From RPRB01 sp035519675 (lineage in GTDB: Bacteria > Myxococcota > Myxococcia > Myxococcales > Myxococcaceae), in the NCBI GenBank assembly GCA_035519675.1, contig DATIWB010000109.1, positions 124,001 to 188,000 on the forward strand: 64,000 bases of DNA, read 5' to 3'. Of this stretch, positions 10,815 to 18,935 are shown in pieces. Under the pieces are notes generated by a model. That model was not told the DNA's origin and did not search any database. It saw nothing but the letters and a program-made list of their open reading frames with translations. The stretch's first letter is position 1. Each line of letters starts with the position of its first letter. The position numbers and the translations under genes are program-made.

Positions 10815-11216
10815 ATGCCGAGCGAGAACCCGAAGAGCGGACGGCGGGCGGACCGGCTCGAGCACGAGCTTCCGGTGGCCTACCGGACGGTCGACGGCTT
10901 CATCACCGACTGGGCCACCAACCTCTCCCGGGGCGGGATGTTCATCAACTCGCGCAACCCGCTCCCGGTGGGAACGACCGTCCGCATCATCTTGCAACTC
11001 CCTGGCGCCCCGGTGCCCTTCGAGGTCCGCGGCAGGGTGACCCGGGTCCAGGAGTTCGACAACCCCACCAACCAGGTGCCGGGGATGGGCGTCGAGTTCG
11101 TGGACGTGACCGACGAGCTGAAGGACCGCATCACCCGGTTCGTCGAGCAGCTCCGGCGCGAGCTGCCGGACACCGGCCGGCTGCCCGGACCGGCCCAGGG
11201 CGGCAAGCCCAGCTGA
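10815..11216 (+). CDS. PilZ-domain protein, c-di-GMP receptor
   Basis: The 133-residue protein is a single PilZ domain. The ligand motifs RRADR (RxxxR, residues 9-14) and NLSRGG (NxSxxG) are both intact, so it should bind cyclic di-GMP. Its form (LPVAYRTVDGFITDWATNLSRGGMFINSRNPLPVGTTV) is that of the PilZ paralogous group first described in Myxococcus (TIGR02266). It is soluble and probably acts as an adaptor to an unknown partner. It has its own promoter-like TACGAT and is 20 bases ahead of the RNA methyltransferase gene. Confidence 0.9.
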   Translation: MPSENPKSGRRADRLEHELPVAYRTVDGFITDWATNLSRGGMFINSRNPLPVGTTVRIILQLPGAPVPFEVRGRVTRVQEFDNPTNQVPGMGVEFVDVTDELKDRITRFVEQLRRELPDTGRLPGPAQGGKPS

Positions 11217-11235
11217 CGGTCCCCGGAGCCTGGCG

Positions 11236-12582
11236 GTGACCCGCCGTGCGCCGCCCGCCTCGAAGCCCAGGCCGGACGGGCCACCGGTCGACGTCGACGT
11301 GGATCGTCTCTCGGCGGACGGGGAGGGCGTGGCTGCCTGGAACGGGCGGGCGCTCTTCGTCCCGGGCGCGCTGCCGGGCGAGCGCGTCCGTGTCCTCCCG
11401 GCGGTCGAGGGGAAGGTTCAGCGGGGGCGGTTGCTCGAGGTGCTCCGGCCGGCCGACGTCCGCGTCACCCCCGGGTGCCCCCTCGCCAGCACGTGCGGGG
11501 GTTGCGACTGGCTCCACCTCGCCCCGGACGCCCAGCGGCGCGAGCGCGAGGCCGCGGTGAGGGCCGCGCTGGAGCGGCTCGGACGCCTCGACCTCTCCTC
11601 GGTCCAGTGGCTGCCCACCCTCTCTGCTGGAGATCTCGGAACCCGCCGCCGAGCAGACCTGCACTGGACCGGAACGAGCCTCGGCTATCTCCACCGCCGC
11701 AGCCACGTTCCCGTGGCCGTCGAGCACTGCCCGGCCCTGGTCGGACCCCTGGCCCCCCTCCCTGGACGACTCGTCCCCCTGCTCCTGCCGCTCGGGCGCT
11801 CTCTGCGCTCGGTGCGGCTGGTGGCCGAGGGCGCCCGGGTCTCGGTGGCGCTGGAAGTCGAGGGGGCGGTCAAGCCACGGGCCCGCGAGGTGGCCCTCGC
11901 CGTGGTCCGCGCCGGGGTTCGCGGGGTGGTGCTGCTCCCCCAGCGCGGGGCGAGCGAGGACGTGGGGCGACCCACCCTGCGCAGCAAGGCTCCCCTGCGG
12001 CCGGAGGTGCCGCTCCTGCTCCGGCCCGAGGCCTTCTCGCAGGCCCACGCCGAGGGCACTCCGCTGCTGGTCGAGCGCGCCCTGGCGCTGCTGGCACCCG
12101 CGCCGCAGGACGCCGCCCTCGAGCTGTTCGCCGGCAACGGGACCTTGACCTTCGCGCTGGCAGCACGCGTGGCCTCGGTGCTCGCGGTCGAGTCGTCGGC
12201 GCTCTCGGCCCGGCTGGCGGTGAGCGCCTCGACCGAGGCCCGGGTGGGGAACCTGCGCTTCGTCCAGGGCGACGCCGAGAAGGTGAGTCGGGGTCTGGTG
12301 AAGGAGGGGCGCCGGTTCGACGTGCTCCTCGCCGACCCGCCGCGCACCGGAGTCCCCGGGCTCGGCCCGCTCGCGCGCGACCTCGGGGTCCAGCGGCTGG
12401 TGTACGTCGCCTGTGACACGGGGGCCCTCGCCCGGGACGCCGCGTCACTCACCGGCGCGGGGTTCCGGCTCCGCTCAGTCCAGCTGGTCGACATGTTCCC
12501 CGGCACCCACCACTCCGAGACGCTCGCCGCCTTCGAGCGCGTGGGAGAAGCGCCCGCAGGGAATGCGCTGGCGAAGCCGTGA
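11236..12582 (+). CDS. RNA (uracil-5-)-methyltransferase, TrmA/RlmD family
   Basis: The 448-residue protein starts with a TRAM domain (about 15-75), followed by the Fe-S cysteines CPLASTCGGC, a variable domain and a SAM-binding fold (ALELFAGNGTLTFALA). The catalytic end reads VLLADPPRTG and VYVACDTGALARD; the usual motif is SCNPxTLARD, so the nucleophile Cys is kept but its surroundings are changed. It should make 5-methyluridine in rRNA or tRNA. GTG start with GGAG eight bases upstream. Which RNA it modifies cannot be decided. Confidence 0.88.
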   Translation: MTRRAPPASKPRPDGPPVDVDVDRLSADGEGVAAWNGRALFVPGALPGERVRVLPAVEGKVQRGRLLEVLRPADVRVTPGCPLASTCGGCDWLHLAPDAQRREREAAVRAALERLGRLDLSSVQWLPTLSAGDLGTRRRADLHWTGTSLGYLHRRSHVPVAVEHCPALVGPLAPLPGRLVPLLLPLGRSLRSVRLVAEGARVSVALEVEGAVKPRAREVALAVVRAGVRGVVLLPQRGASEDVGRPTLRSKAPLRPEVPLLLRPEAFSQAHAEGTPLLVERALALLAPAPQDAALELFAGNGTLTFALAARVASVLAVESSALSARLAVSASTEARVGNLRFVQGDAEKVSRGLVKEGRRFDVLLADPPRTGVPGLGPLARDLGVQRLVYVACDTGALARDAASLTGAGFRLRSVQLVDMFPGTHHSETLAAFERVGEAPAGNALAKP

Positions 12583-12612
12583 AGCGCATCGCCTGCGAGT
12601 GAATCCCGGAAT

Positions 12613-12657
12613 CGCTCGAGCAGCTCCGAGCGCTTCGTCGGGGGCACTGGCATTGCA
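12613..12657 (+). promoter_or_regulatory. Sigma-54 promoter with upstream dyad, for the Cys-rich lipoprotein
   Basis: GGGCACTGGCATTGCA (12642-12657) matches TGGCACG-N4-TTGCW at all but two positions, with GG and GC exactly 10 bases apart. The predicted start is near 12668, 31 bases before the gene. The dyad CGCTCG-N8-CGAGCG (12613-12632) lies about 45 bases upstream of that start and could bind the enhancer protein. Confidence 0.65.
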
Positions 12658-12698
12658 GCGCTCGTCTCTCCTGCCGGAAAGCCGCAAGGAGGCCCCTC

Positions 12699-13037
12699 AT
12701 GCGAAGCGCTCTCGTGGCACTGGTCCTCATCTGGCTGGGGTGTGGTTCGAGCTCCGGCGACACCTCGGTCTGCGACAGCCTCGCCACCGCAGCCAGCGAC
12801 TTCAGCACCAAGGCCGCACCGTGCTTCTCGACCTTGCCTCCGCTGCAGTTCAGTGGCGATGCGTGTCGTGCCTCGATCTCCAAGTGCACCGACAGCGATC
12901 AGCAGAAGCTCAGGGACTTCACCAGCTGTCTCCAGGCGCTCCCCACCTGCGCGCCGGCCACTCTCCAGGCCTGGACCACCTCCCTCGATGCATGCCAGGC
13001 GAAGCTCGGCGGACTCGCCGGTCAGGGCGGCTGCTGA
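12699..13037 (+). CDS. Small Cys-rich lipoprotein
   Basis: The 112-residue protein has a lipoprotein signal with lipobox WLGC. The mature part has eight further Cys (CDS, CFS, CRA, CTD, CLQ, CAP, CQA, final C), probably four disulfides, in an amphipathic helical sequence. It should sit in the envelope. The start has GGAGG at good spacing and a sigma-54 promoter upstream, which suggests it is made under a special condition. Its last 16 bases overlap the tail of the convergent membrane-protein gene. Function unknown. Confidence 0.75.
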   Translation: MRSALVALVLIWLGCGSSSGDTSVCDSLATAASDFSTKAAPCFSTLPPLQFSGDACRASISKCTDSDQQKLRDFTSCLQALPTCAPATLQAWTTSLDACQAKLGGLAGQGGC

Positions 13038-14233
13038 CCCGGCGCCCCGGTGCGAACGGTCGCTTCGGTCACCGCCCCTCGGACCCGGAGCACCAGCCAC
13101 GCCAGGGCGCCGAGGAGCAGGAGATTTCGCAGCACCAGCGCCGAGGTCAGGGTCGGGGAAAGGCCGGTCTGGTAGCCCGGCGCGGGGTAGGTGACGCGAG
13201 TCAGGACCGCGGCCGCGAGCGGGGCGACGGCGATCCGCCAGCGTCCGGGCTCCACCAGGAGCGCCGCCACCGTGGCGATCCACAGCACGTACTGGGGGCT
13301 GAACACCGGGCCGAGACTCACCAGCGCGAGCAGGGGGAGGAGCGCGCGCTCGGCGATCGCTCCGGGCCCGGGGCCGTCGACCGGCCGCAGCGACAGGAGC
13401 ACCGCCGCCGCCGTGCCGATCACCCAGACCACGAGGGCCACTCGGAGCACGACGGGGGAGAGTCCGCCCTGCACCTCGTACGAAGCCGCGGCGTGCACCC
13501 AGCTCACCCCGGTCCAGTCGCGGAGGAGCCAGAGCATCGACGCCCAGAGCGACTCCACCTGGAGCCCGCGCGCGGAATGGAAGCCGACGGCCTTGAACAG
13601 CGGCCAGATGAGCGCCAAGGCCGCCAGTGGCGCTCCGGCGAGGGCGGCCCCCGCGAGGAACCGTTGCCGCGAGCCGTTCCGGACACTGTGCGCCAGCCCC
13701 AGGGGCACGAGCACCACCGGGTAGACCTTCATCCCGATGCCGGTGATGAGCGCCGCACCCGCGCCAGTGCCCACGCCGCCCGACAGGGCGAGGACCGCCG
13801 CGAGCGTGAGCCCGGCGGGGAGCAGGTCGAAGCGCTTGTAGAGCCAGAAGGCCTGAAGCTGGGCCACGGTCGAGTAGGCCAGGAAGGGCGCGTAGGCCCA
13901 TGCTCCCCGGCGCGCGCGGGCGGTCCACAGCAGCGCGGCCCGGATGGCCACGTCCGCGAGTAGCAGCTCGAGGCCGAACGCCACCTGGAACTCGCGCAGG
14001 GTCGACGAGACGAGCGCCGCCGGGGCGAAGGCGAGCAGCGCGTAGGGCGGGTACTCGAAGCGGACCTCGGCATACGGCGTCTGGCCGGCCAGCCAGGCGC
14101 GGGCTGCCTCGAAGTAGACGGGCAGGTCCCCCGCCGCGTGGGCCCACAAGGTGGGGACGAGGGGCACCATGCTCAGGACGAGGAGCGCGACCTTGGGGAG
14201 TATGCGCGCGTCGCCCGTCGCTGCGTCCGCCAT
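13022..14233 (-). CDS. Polytopic membrane protein, glycosyltransferase-87-like
   Basis: The 403-residue protein has about ten hydrophobic segments. The first loop carries DLPVYFEAARAWLAGQTPYAEVRFEYPPYALLAF: an Asp after TM1 and the EYPP motif are typical of GT87/DUF2029 mannosyltransferase-like proteins, which use polyprenyl-phosphate sugars at the outer face of the membrane. SPQYVLWI is another family block. The start ATG 14233 (MADAATGD) is chosen because an upstream start would add a non-hydrophobic leader; no good ribosome site is seen for either. Confidence 0.8.
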   Translation of the reverse strand: MADAATGDARILPKVALLVLSMVPLVPTLWAHAAGDLPVYFEAARAWLAGQTPYAEVRFEYPPYALLAFAPAALVSSTLREFQVAFGLELLLADVAIRAALLWTARARRGAWAYAPFLAYSTVAQLQAFWLYKRFDLLPAGLTLAAVLALSGGVGTGAGAALITGIGMKVYPVVLVPLGLAHSVRNGSRQRFLAGAALAGAPLAALALIWPLFKAVGFHSARGLQVESLWASMLWLLRDWTGVSWVHAAASYEVQGGLSPVVLRVALVVWVIGTAAAVLLSLRPVDGPGPGAIAERALLPLLALVSLGPVFSPQYVLWIATVAALLVEPGRWRIAVAPLAAAVLTRVTYPAPGYQTGLSPTLTSALVLRNLLLLGALAWLVLRVRGAVTEATVRTGAPGQQPP

Positions 14234-14382
14234 CGGGGGGCGATGGTGTCCTGCCCCCGGCGCGCTCGCAAGGCGCGTCCACCCCACCGCTGTCGCACCC
14301 AACCCCCGGATCAGGTCCGCTCGCTCCGGAGTCCGGGTCGGCCGGGAAAACTCGCGCCATCTCTGGTTATCTCCACCCGGTC

Positions 14383-15789
14383 ATGGAAGCCCGCATCGTC
14401 GAGTTCGCCGAGATCCTGCGTCAGAACGGCGTGCGGGTCGCTACCTCGGAATTACTCGATGCGACGCGCGCCGCCACCCTCGTGGATCTGGCTGACCGCG
14501 AGGCGTTCCGCTCCGTGCTCCGTACGACGATGGTGAAGCGCTCGGCGGACCGGGCTCCATTCGACCGGGCGTTCGACGTCTTCTTCTCCGGCGCGGTCTC
14601 GCTCCTGGAGGGGGTCGAGCAGTCGATCCTCGACGAGCTCGCCGCCACCGGCGCGCTGGAGGGCGACGAGCGCACGATGACCCTCGCCACCCTCGAGCGC
14701 CTGCTCGGCGAGATGTCGCCGCTCACGCAGGCGGCGCTCCGGGGCGATCGCCCGCGGCTCGCCCAGCTCTTCCGGGGGGCCACGCTCCAGCTGGACTTCT
14801 CACGGCTGCAGAGCCCGCTGCAGGCCGGCTTCTATGCGCGGAGGCTCCTCGCCGGAGCGGGCGGGGACGGGCTCCGGACGGACATCGGGGCGATCGAGGC
14901 CGAGCTGCGCCGCCGCGGGCTGTCCACCGAGGGCCTGGAGTGGGTGAGCCAGCGGCTCTCGGATCTGCTGCGGGGCCTCGAGGCCGACGCCCGGCGCGAG
15001 GTGGAGCGTCAGGCCCGGGCGCGCCTGCGTGGCACCTCGGGGGCGCTGGCGGAGCGGACCTTCGCCAGTCTCAGCCGCGCCGAGCTGACCCAGGTGCAGC
15101 TCGCGGTGCGCCGGCTCGCCGAGCGGCTCAAGACGCGGCTGGTGCGAAAAGAGCGGAGCCGCCGGAAGGGCGTGCTCAACGTCCGGCGGACCCTGCGCCG
15201 GAACATGTCCTGGGGCGGGATGCCGATGGTCCCGGTGTTCCGCGCCCGGCGGCCACAGCGGCCCGAGGTGCTGGTGCTCTGCGACGTCTCGGAGTCGGTG
15301 CGCAACGTGAGCAGGCTGATGCTGCTCTTCACCCACACCCTGCAGTCGCTGTTCTCCCGGGTGAGGAGCTTCGTCTTCGTCTCCGATCTCGGCGAGGTGA
15401 CCGACCTCTTCCGGACGCTCGAGCCGGAGCGGGCGCTCGACCTCGCGGTGACCGGGAAGGCGGTCTCGCTCCAGTCGAACTCGAACTACGGGCACGCGCT
15501 GGCCAGCTTCGTGCGGCGCGAGCTCCCCGCCGTCACCCGACGGACCACGGTGCTGATCATCGGCGATGGGCGGAACAACCAGAACCCGCCCAACGTCTGG
15601 GCGCTCCGGGAGATCCGCCGGAAGGCGCGCCGGGTGGTCTGGATCTGTCCCGAGGACCGCCGGGCCTGGGGTGTGGGCGACAGCGAGATGGACCTCTACG
15701 CCCGGGTGTGCGACCAGGTGGTGGTGGTGCAATCCCTCTCCGACCTCGACCGGCTGGCCGACCAGCTGGTGCCCGCGGGAGCCCACTGA
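14383..15789 (+). CDS. VWA-domain protein, CoxE-like
   Basis: The 468-residue protein has a helical N-terminal part (about 1-260), then a basic stretch and NMSWGGMPMVPVFRARR, the usual lead-in of CoxE-like proteins, followed by a von Willebrand A domain. The metal site is complete: DVSES (Asp301, Ser303, Ser305), the SNSNYG threonine/serine loop and IIGDGRNN. CoxE proteins usually work with a MoxR-type AAA+ ATPase in metal-cofactor insertion; no such ATPase is in this window. The following gene starts inside the stop codon (TGATG). Confidence 0.87.
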   Translation: MEARIVEFAEILRQNGVRVATSELLDATRAATLVDLADREAFRSVLRTTMVKRSADRAPFDRAFDVFFSGAVSLLEGVEQSILDELAATGALEGDERTMTLATLERLLGEMSPLTQAALRGDRPRLAQLFRGATLQLDFSRLQSPLQAGFYARRLLAGAGGDGLRTDIGAIEAELRRRGLSTEGLEWVSQRLSDLLRGLEADARREVERQARARLRGTSGALAERTFASLSRAELTQVQLAVRRLAERLKTRLVRKERSRRKGVLNVRRTLRRNMSWGGMPMVPVFRARRPQRPEVLVLCDVSESVRNVSRLMLLFTHTLQSLFSRVRSFVFVSDLGEVTDLFRTLEPERALDLAVTGKAVSLQSNSNYGHALASFVRRELPAVTRRTTVLIIGDGRNNQNPPNVWALREIRRKARRVVWICPEDRRAWGVGDSEMDLYARVCDQVVVVQSLSDLDRLADQLVPAGAH

Positions 15790-16232
15790 TGGAGCGCTCC
15801 GGGGACGACCTCGCCGGCGGCGACGCCCGGACGCTGTCCTACGCCGCGTACCGGATCGACGCTGCCCTGCTGGAGGGCCTGCTCCGCTACCAGCGCACCC
15901 TGCTGGACGAGCTGGGCCATGGCTGGAGCCCGGCGGCGATGGCCTCGGCGCACCGGGTGGCGCTCGCCTCCGCCGGCCTCTCCCAGGACGTCCTGGAGCG
16001 GGCGCTCGCCGTCCTTCGTCGCTTCGCCGGGAACCGCGAGGTCGCCGCGCGGCTCCGGGCCAGGCTGGGCGGGGTGGCTCCCGACCGCGCCGAGGACCTC
16101 CAGAGCCGCCTGGCGGCCCTGGACCGCGAGCTTCGGGAGCGGGACGATCCAGACACCATCGCCCTGTTCCTGGCATCCGAGGACACGCTCCTGGACCTGC
16201 ATCGCCGCCTCTCGCGCCTCCTCGGCTCCTGA
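15789..16232 (+). CDS. Hypothetical helical protein, partner of the VWA protein
   Basis: The 147-residue protein is predicted to be all helix and charged (RLRARLGG, ELRERDDPDTIALFLASEDTLLDLHRRLSRLL), with no signal or membrane segment. Its ATG overlaps the VWA gene's TGA by one base, so translation is coupled and the two products probably act together. I recognise no family. The next gene has its own sigma-54 promoter. Confidence 0.75.
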   Translation: MERSGDDLAGGDARTLSYAAYRIDAALLEGLLRYQRTLLDELGHGWSPAAMASAHRVALASAGLSQDVLERALAVLRRFAGNREVAARLRARLGGVAPDRAEDLQSRLAALDRELRERDDPDTIALFLASEDTLLDLHRRLSRLLGS

Positions 16233-16328
16233 CGGGAAGGCGTCACCGGAACCGGCACGCCGTGTCCCGCTTTCGGACGCCCGGGGGGCTCGCGCGGCCC
16301 GTTCCCCGCACCGATGCACCGGTTGGCG

Positions 16329-16344
16329 GGGCACGCGAGTTGCT
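16329..16344 (+). promoter_or_regulatory. Sigma-54 promoter of the ADOP permease gene
   Basis: GGGCACGCGAGTTGCT matches TGGCACG-N4-TTGCW at every position except the first, with GG and GC 10 bases apart. The predicted start near 16355 is 20 bases before the ATG, with GGAGGA in between. Confidence 0.72.
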
Positions 16345-16374
16345 CGGATGCCAGCCGTCCGGAGGAACATCCCG

Positions 16375-18816
16375 ATGCGCGCGCACGACCTTGCCCAGGA
16401 CCTTCGTCTGGCGCTCCGGGCGCTCTGGCGCGCGCCGGCGTTCACCCTGGCAGTCCTGGCGACCCTCGCCCTCGGCATCGGGGCCAGCACCGCCATCTTC
16501 AGCGTCATCCACGGGGTGCTGCTGAGCCCGTTGCCGTACCGGAACGGAGAGCGCCTGGTCCACGTCACCCAGCCCGCCCGGCTGGCCGGGGTGAAGAACG
16601 TGGGCCTGTCGCCGGGGGAGGTCCGCGAGCTCCGCGGACGGACGGAGCGGGTGACCGACCTCGTCGAGTACCACTCGATGCCCTTCGTCATCCTCGGCGG
16701 CTCCGAGCCCCAGCGGGTCCAGACCGGGGTGGTGTCTGCGGGGTTCTTCCAGACGCTCGGGGTCCGGCCCCTGCTCGGGCGACTCTTCCAGGAAGGCGAG
16801 GACCTGCCCGGTGCACCGCCGGTGCTGCTCCTCAGCTACAAGTACTGGCAGAAGCAGCTGGGCGGAGACCCCGCGGTCATCGGGCGCTCGTTCACCATGA
16901 ACGACCGGGTGCACACGGTGGTCGGCGTCCTGCCGAACATCCCCCAGTACCCTGCCGAGAACGACGTCTACATGCCGCTCGACTCCTGCCCCTTCCGGCG
17001 CGCCCCCGCCTGGGATCAGGGTCGGGCGGTGCGCGGGCTGACCGTCTTCGGCCACGTGAAGCCGGACGCCGATCTCCGTGCCGCGAACGCCGAGCTGGCG
17101 GCGATCTCCGCCGCGTGGCAGCAGGACCATCCCGCCGAGTACCCGAGGGGTCAGGGGTTGACGCTCGACGCCCTCTCGCTGCGCGACGAGCTGACCGCAG
17201 GCGCGCGCCCCACGCTGCTCCTCCTCCTCGCGGCGGCCGCGTTCCTGCTGCTCATCGTGTGCACCAACGTCGCCAATCTGACCCTGGCGCGGCTCCAGCG
17301 GCGAGAGCGCGAGCTGGCGGTCCGGACGGCGCTGGGGGCGTCCCGCGGGCGGATGCTCGGGCATCTCCTCTCCGAGAGCGTGACCCTGGCCGTGGTCGGG
17401 GGGGGCCTCGGGCTCGCTCTGGCCATGGTGGGCCTGCCGCTGCTGGTCGCGTTCGTCGCCCGCCTCAGCACCCGGGCGGTGGAGGTTCGCCTGGATGGCA
17501 CGGTGCTCGCCTTCAATCTGGTGGTGTCGGTGGCCACAGGTGTGGCGGTGGGCGCCCTGCCGGCGCTCCGGCGTGCGCGAGACCTCTCCGGGGAGCTGAA
17601 GGACGGCTCAGGCGCGGGGGCACGTCCGGCCACCCGCCGAGCCCGGAGCGCACTGGTGGTGGCCCAGGTGGCGATCTCCTCGGCGCTCCTCATCGGGGCG
17701 GGGCTCTTCCTGCGCAGCCTGCACGAGCTCTCGCAGGTGGATCCGGGGGTGGACGTGCAGCACGTGCAGACCGCCCGGGTGGGGCTGGACTTCACCCGTT
17801 ACGGGGGGAAAGACCAGTCGAAGACCTGGGCGCTGGTGGACCGGCTGGTGGAGCGACTCTCCTCCGCGCCGGGGACGGTGTCGGTGGGCGTCGCCAACGC
17901 CGTTCCCCTCCGGGGCTCCACCCCGTTCAGCGCCTCGTACATCGTCGAGGGTCAGGCGACCGACGACCGCCAGCCCGCAGCGCAGGCCACCTTCAACTCG
18001 GTCACCCCCGAGTACTTCCGGACGCTGGGCGTCCCGGTGGTGCGTGGCCGCGCCTTCACCAGGACCGATCGAGATCCCGATCATCCGGTGGTGGTGGTGA
18101 ACCAGTCGCTGGCCCGGCATCGCTTCGGCGCCGAGGACCCGCTGGGCCGGCGCCTCAGCTTCGACGGTGGCAAGCAGTGGGTCACCATCGTCGGGGTGGT
18201 CGGCGATACCCGGCAACAGGACCTGACCACGCCGGTGATGGACGAGGTGATCGGCGCCTTCGCCGAGACCGGGTTCAACGACCTGCGCGTCTTCGTCCGC
18301 AGCCAGGCGGCCCCGGTGAGCATCGCCCGGCAGATCCGCGAGACGGTGCACGAGCTGGATCCGCAGCAGCCCATCACCGAGATGCAGCCGCTGTCCGAGC
18401 AGCGAGCCCAGGCGCTTGCGCCCCACCGCCTGGTCGCGAGCCTGCTCGGGCTCTTCGCCGCGCTGGCGCTGGTCATCACCGCTTCCGGGCTGATCGGCGT
18501 CGTCGCCTACAGCGTGAGCCAGCGCACCCGGGAGATCGGCGTCCGGCTCGCGCTGGGAGCGGCTCCGGGCGCGGTGCTCCGGATGGTGCTCGGGCAGGGG
18601 ATGGCGCTGGTGCTCGGCGGGCTCTGCCTGGGGCTCGCCGCGGCGCTGGTCTTCGGTCGGCTCGGGCAGGGGCTCCTCTTCGGCGTCGGGCCCCTCGACC
18701 CGCTGACCTACGCCACGGTCGCGGTGGTGCTGCTGGCCATCAGCGTCGCGGCCTGCGCGCTGCCGGCACGGCAGGCGACACGCGTCGACCCGATGCTCGC
18801 GCTCCGGGCAGAGTGA
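16375..18816 (+). CDS. ADOP-family permease (MacB/FtsX-like), orphan
   Basis: The 813-residue protein is a duplicated permease: two copies of a MacB-type periplasmic domain plus FtsX segments. The N-terminus (DLAQDLRLALRALWRAPAFTLAVLATLALGIG) and RTREIGVRLALGA, RERELAVRTALGAS are the signatures of the Acidobacterial duplicated orphan permease group. No ABC ATPase gene is adjacent, as is usual for the group, so it must borrow one. ATG 16375 has GGAGGA eight bases upstream; ATG 16348 is an alternative. The substrate is unknown, perhaps a lipoprotein or peptide. Confidence 0.9.
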   Translation: MRAHDLAQDLRLALRALWRAPAFTLAVLATLALGIGASTAIFSVIHGVLLSPLPYRNGERLVHVTQPARLAGVKNVGLSPGEVRELRGRTERVTDLVEYHSMPFVILGGSEPQRVQTGVVSAGFFQTLGVRPLLGRLFQEGEDLPGAPPVLLLSYKYWQKQLGGDPAVIGRSFTMNDRVHTVVGVLPNIPQYPAENDVYMPLDSCPFRRAPAWDQGRAVRGLTVFGHVKPDADLRAANAELAAISAAWQQDHPAEYPRGQGLTLDALSLRDELTAGARPTLLLLLAAAAFLLLIVCTNVANLTLARLQRRERELAVRTALGASRGRMLGHLLSESVTLAVVGGGLGLALAMVGLPLLVAFVARLSTRAVEVRLDGTVLAFNLVVSVATGVAVGALPALRRARDLSGELKDGSGAGARPATRRARSALVVAQVAISSALLIGAGLFLRSLHELSQVDPGVDVQHVQTARVGLDFTRYGGKDQSKTWALVDRLVERLSSAPGTVSVGVANAVPLRGSTPFSASYIVEGQATDDRQPAAQATFNSVTPEYFRTLGVPVVRGRAFTRTDRDPDHPVVVVNQSLARHRFGAEDPLGRRLSFDGGKQWVTIVGVVGDTRQQDLTTPVMDEVIGAFAETGFNDLRVFVRSQAAPVSIARQIRETVHELDPQQPITEMQPLSEQRAQALAPHRLVASLLGLFAALALVITASGLIGVVAYSVSQRTREIGVRLALGAAPGAVLRMVLGQGMALVLGGLCLGLAAALVFGRLGQGLLFGVGPLDPLTYATVAVVLLAISVAACALPARQATRVDPMLALRAE

Positions 18817-18935
18817 CTCCGGCGCACGCCGGTGCCTCGCGCGCCCGGTGAACGGTCGCCGGGAGCGGTGAACGGCCGAGCGTCCGGTGCGGCGCTCCTC
18901 GCGGGTCCTGGTCCGTGCCACACTCGTTCCCCGCC

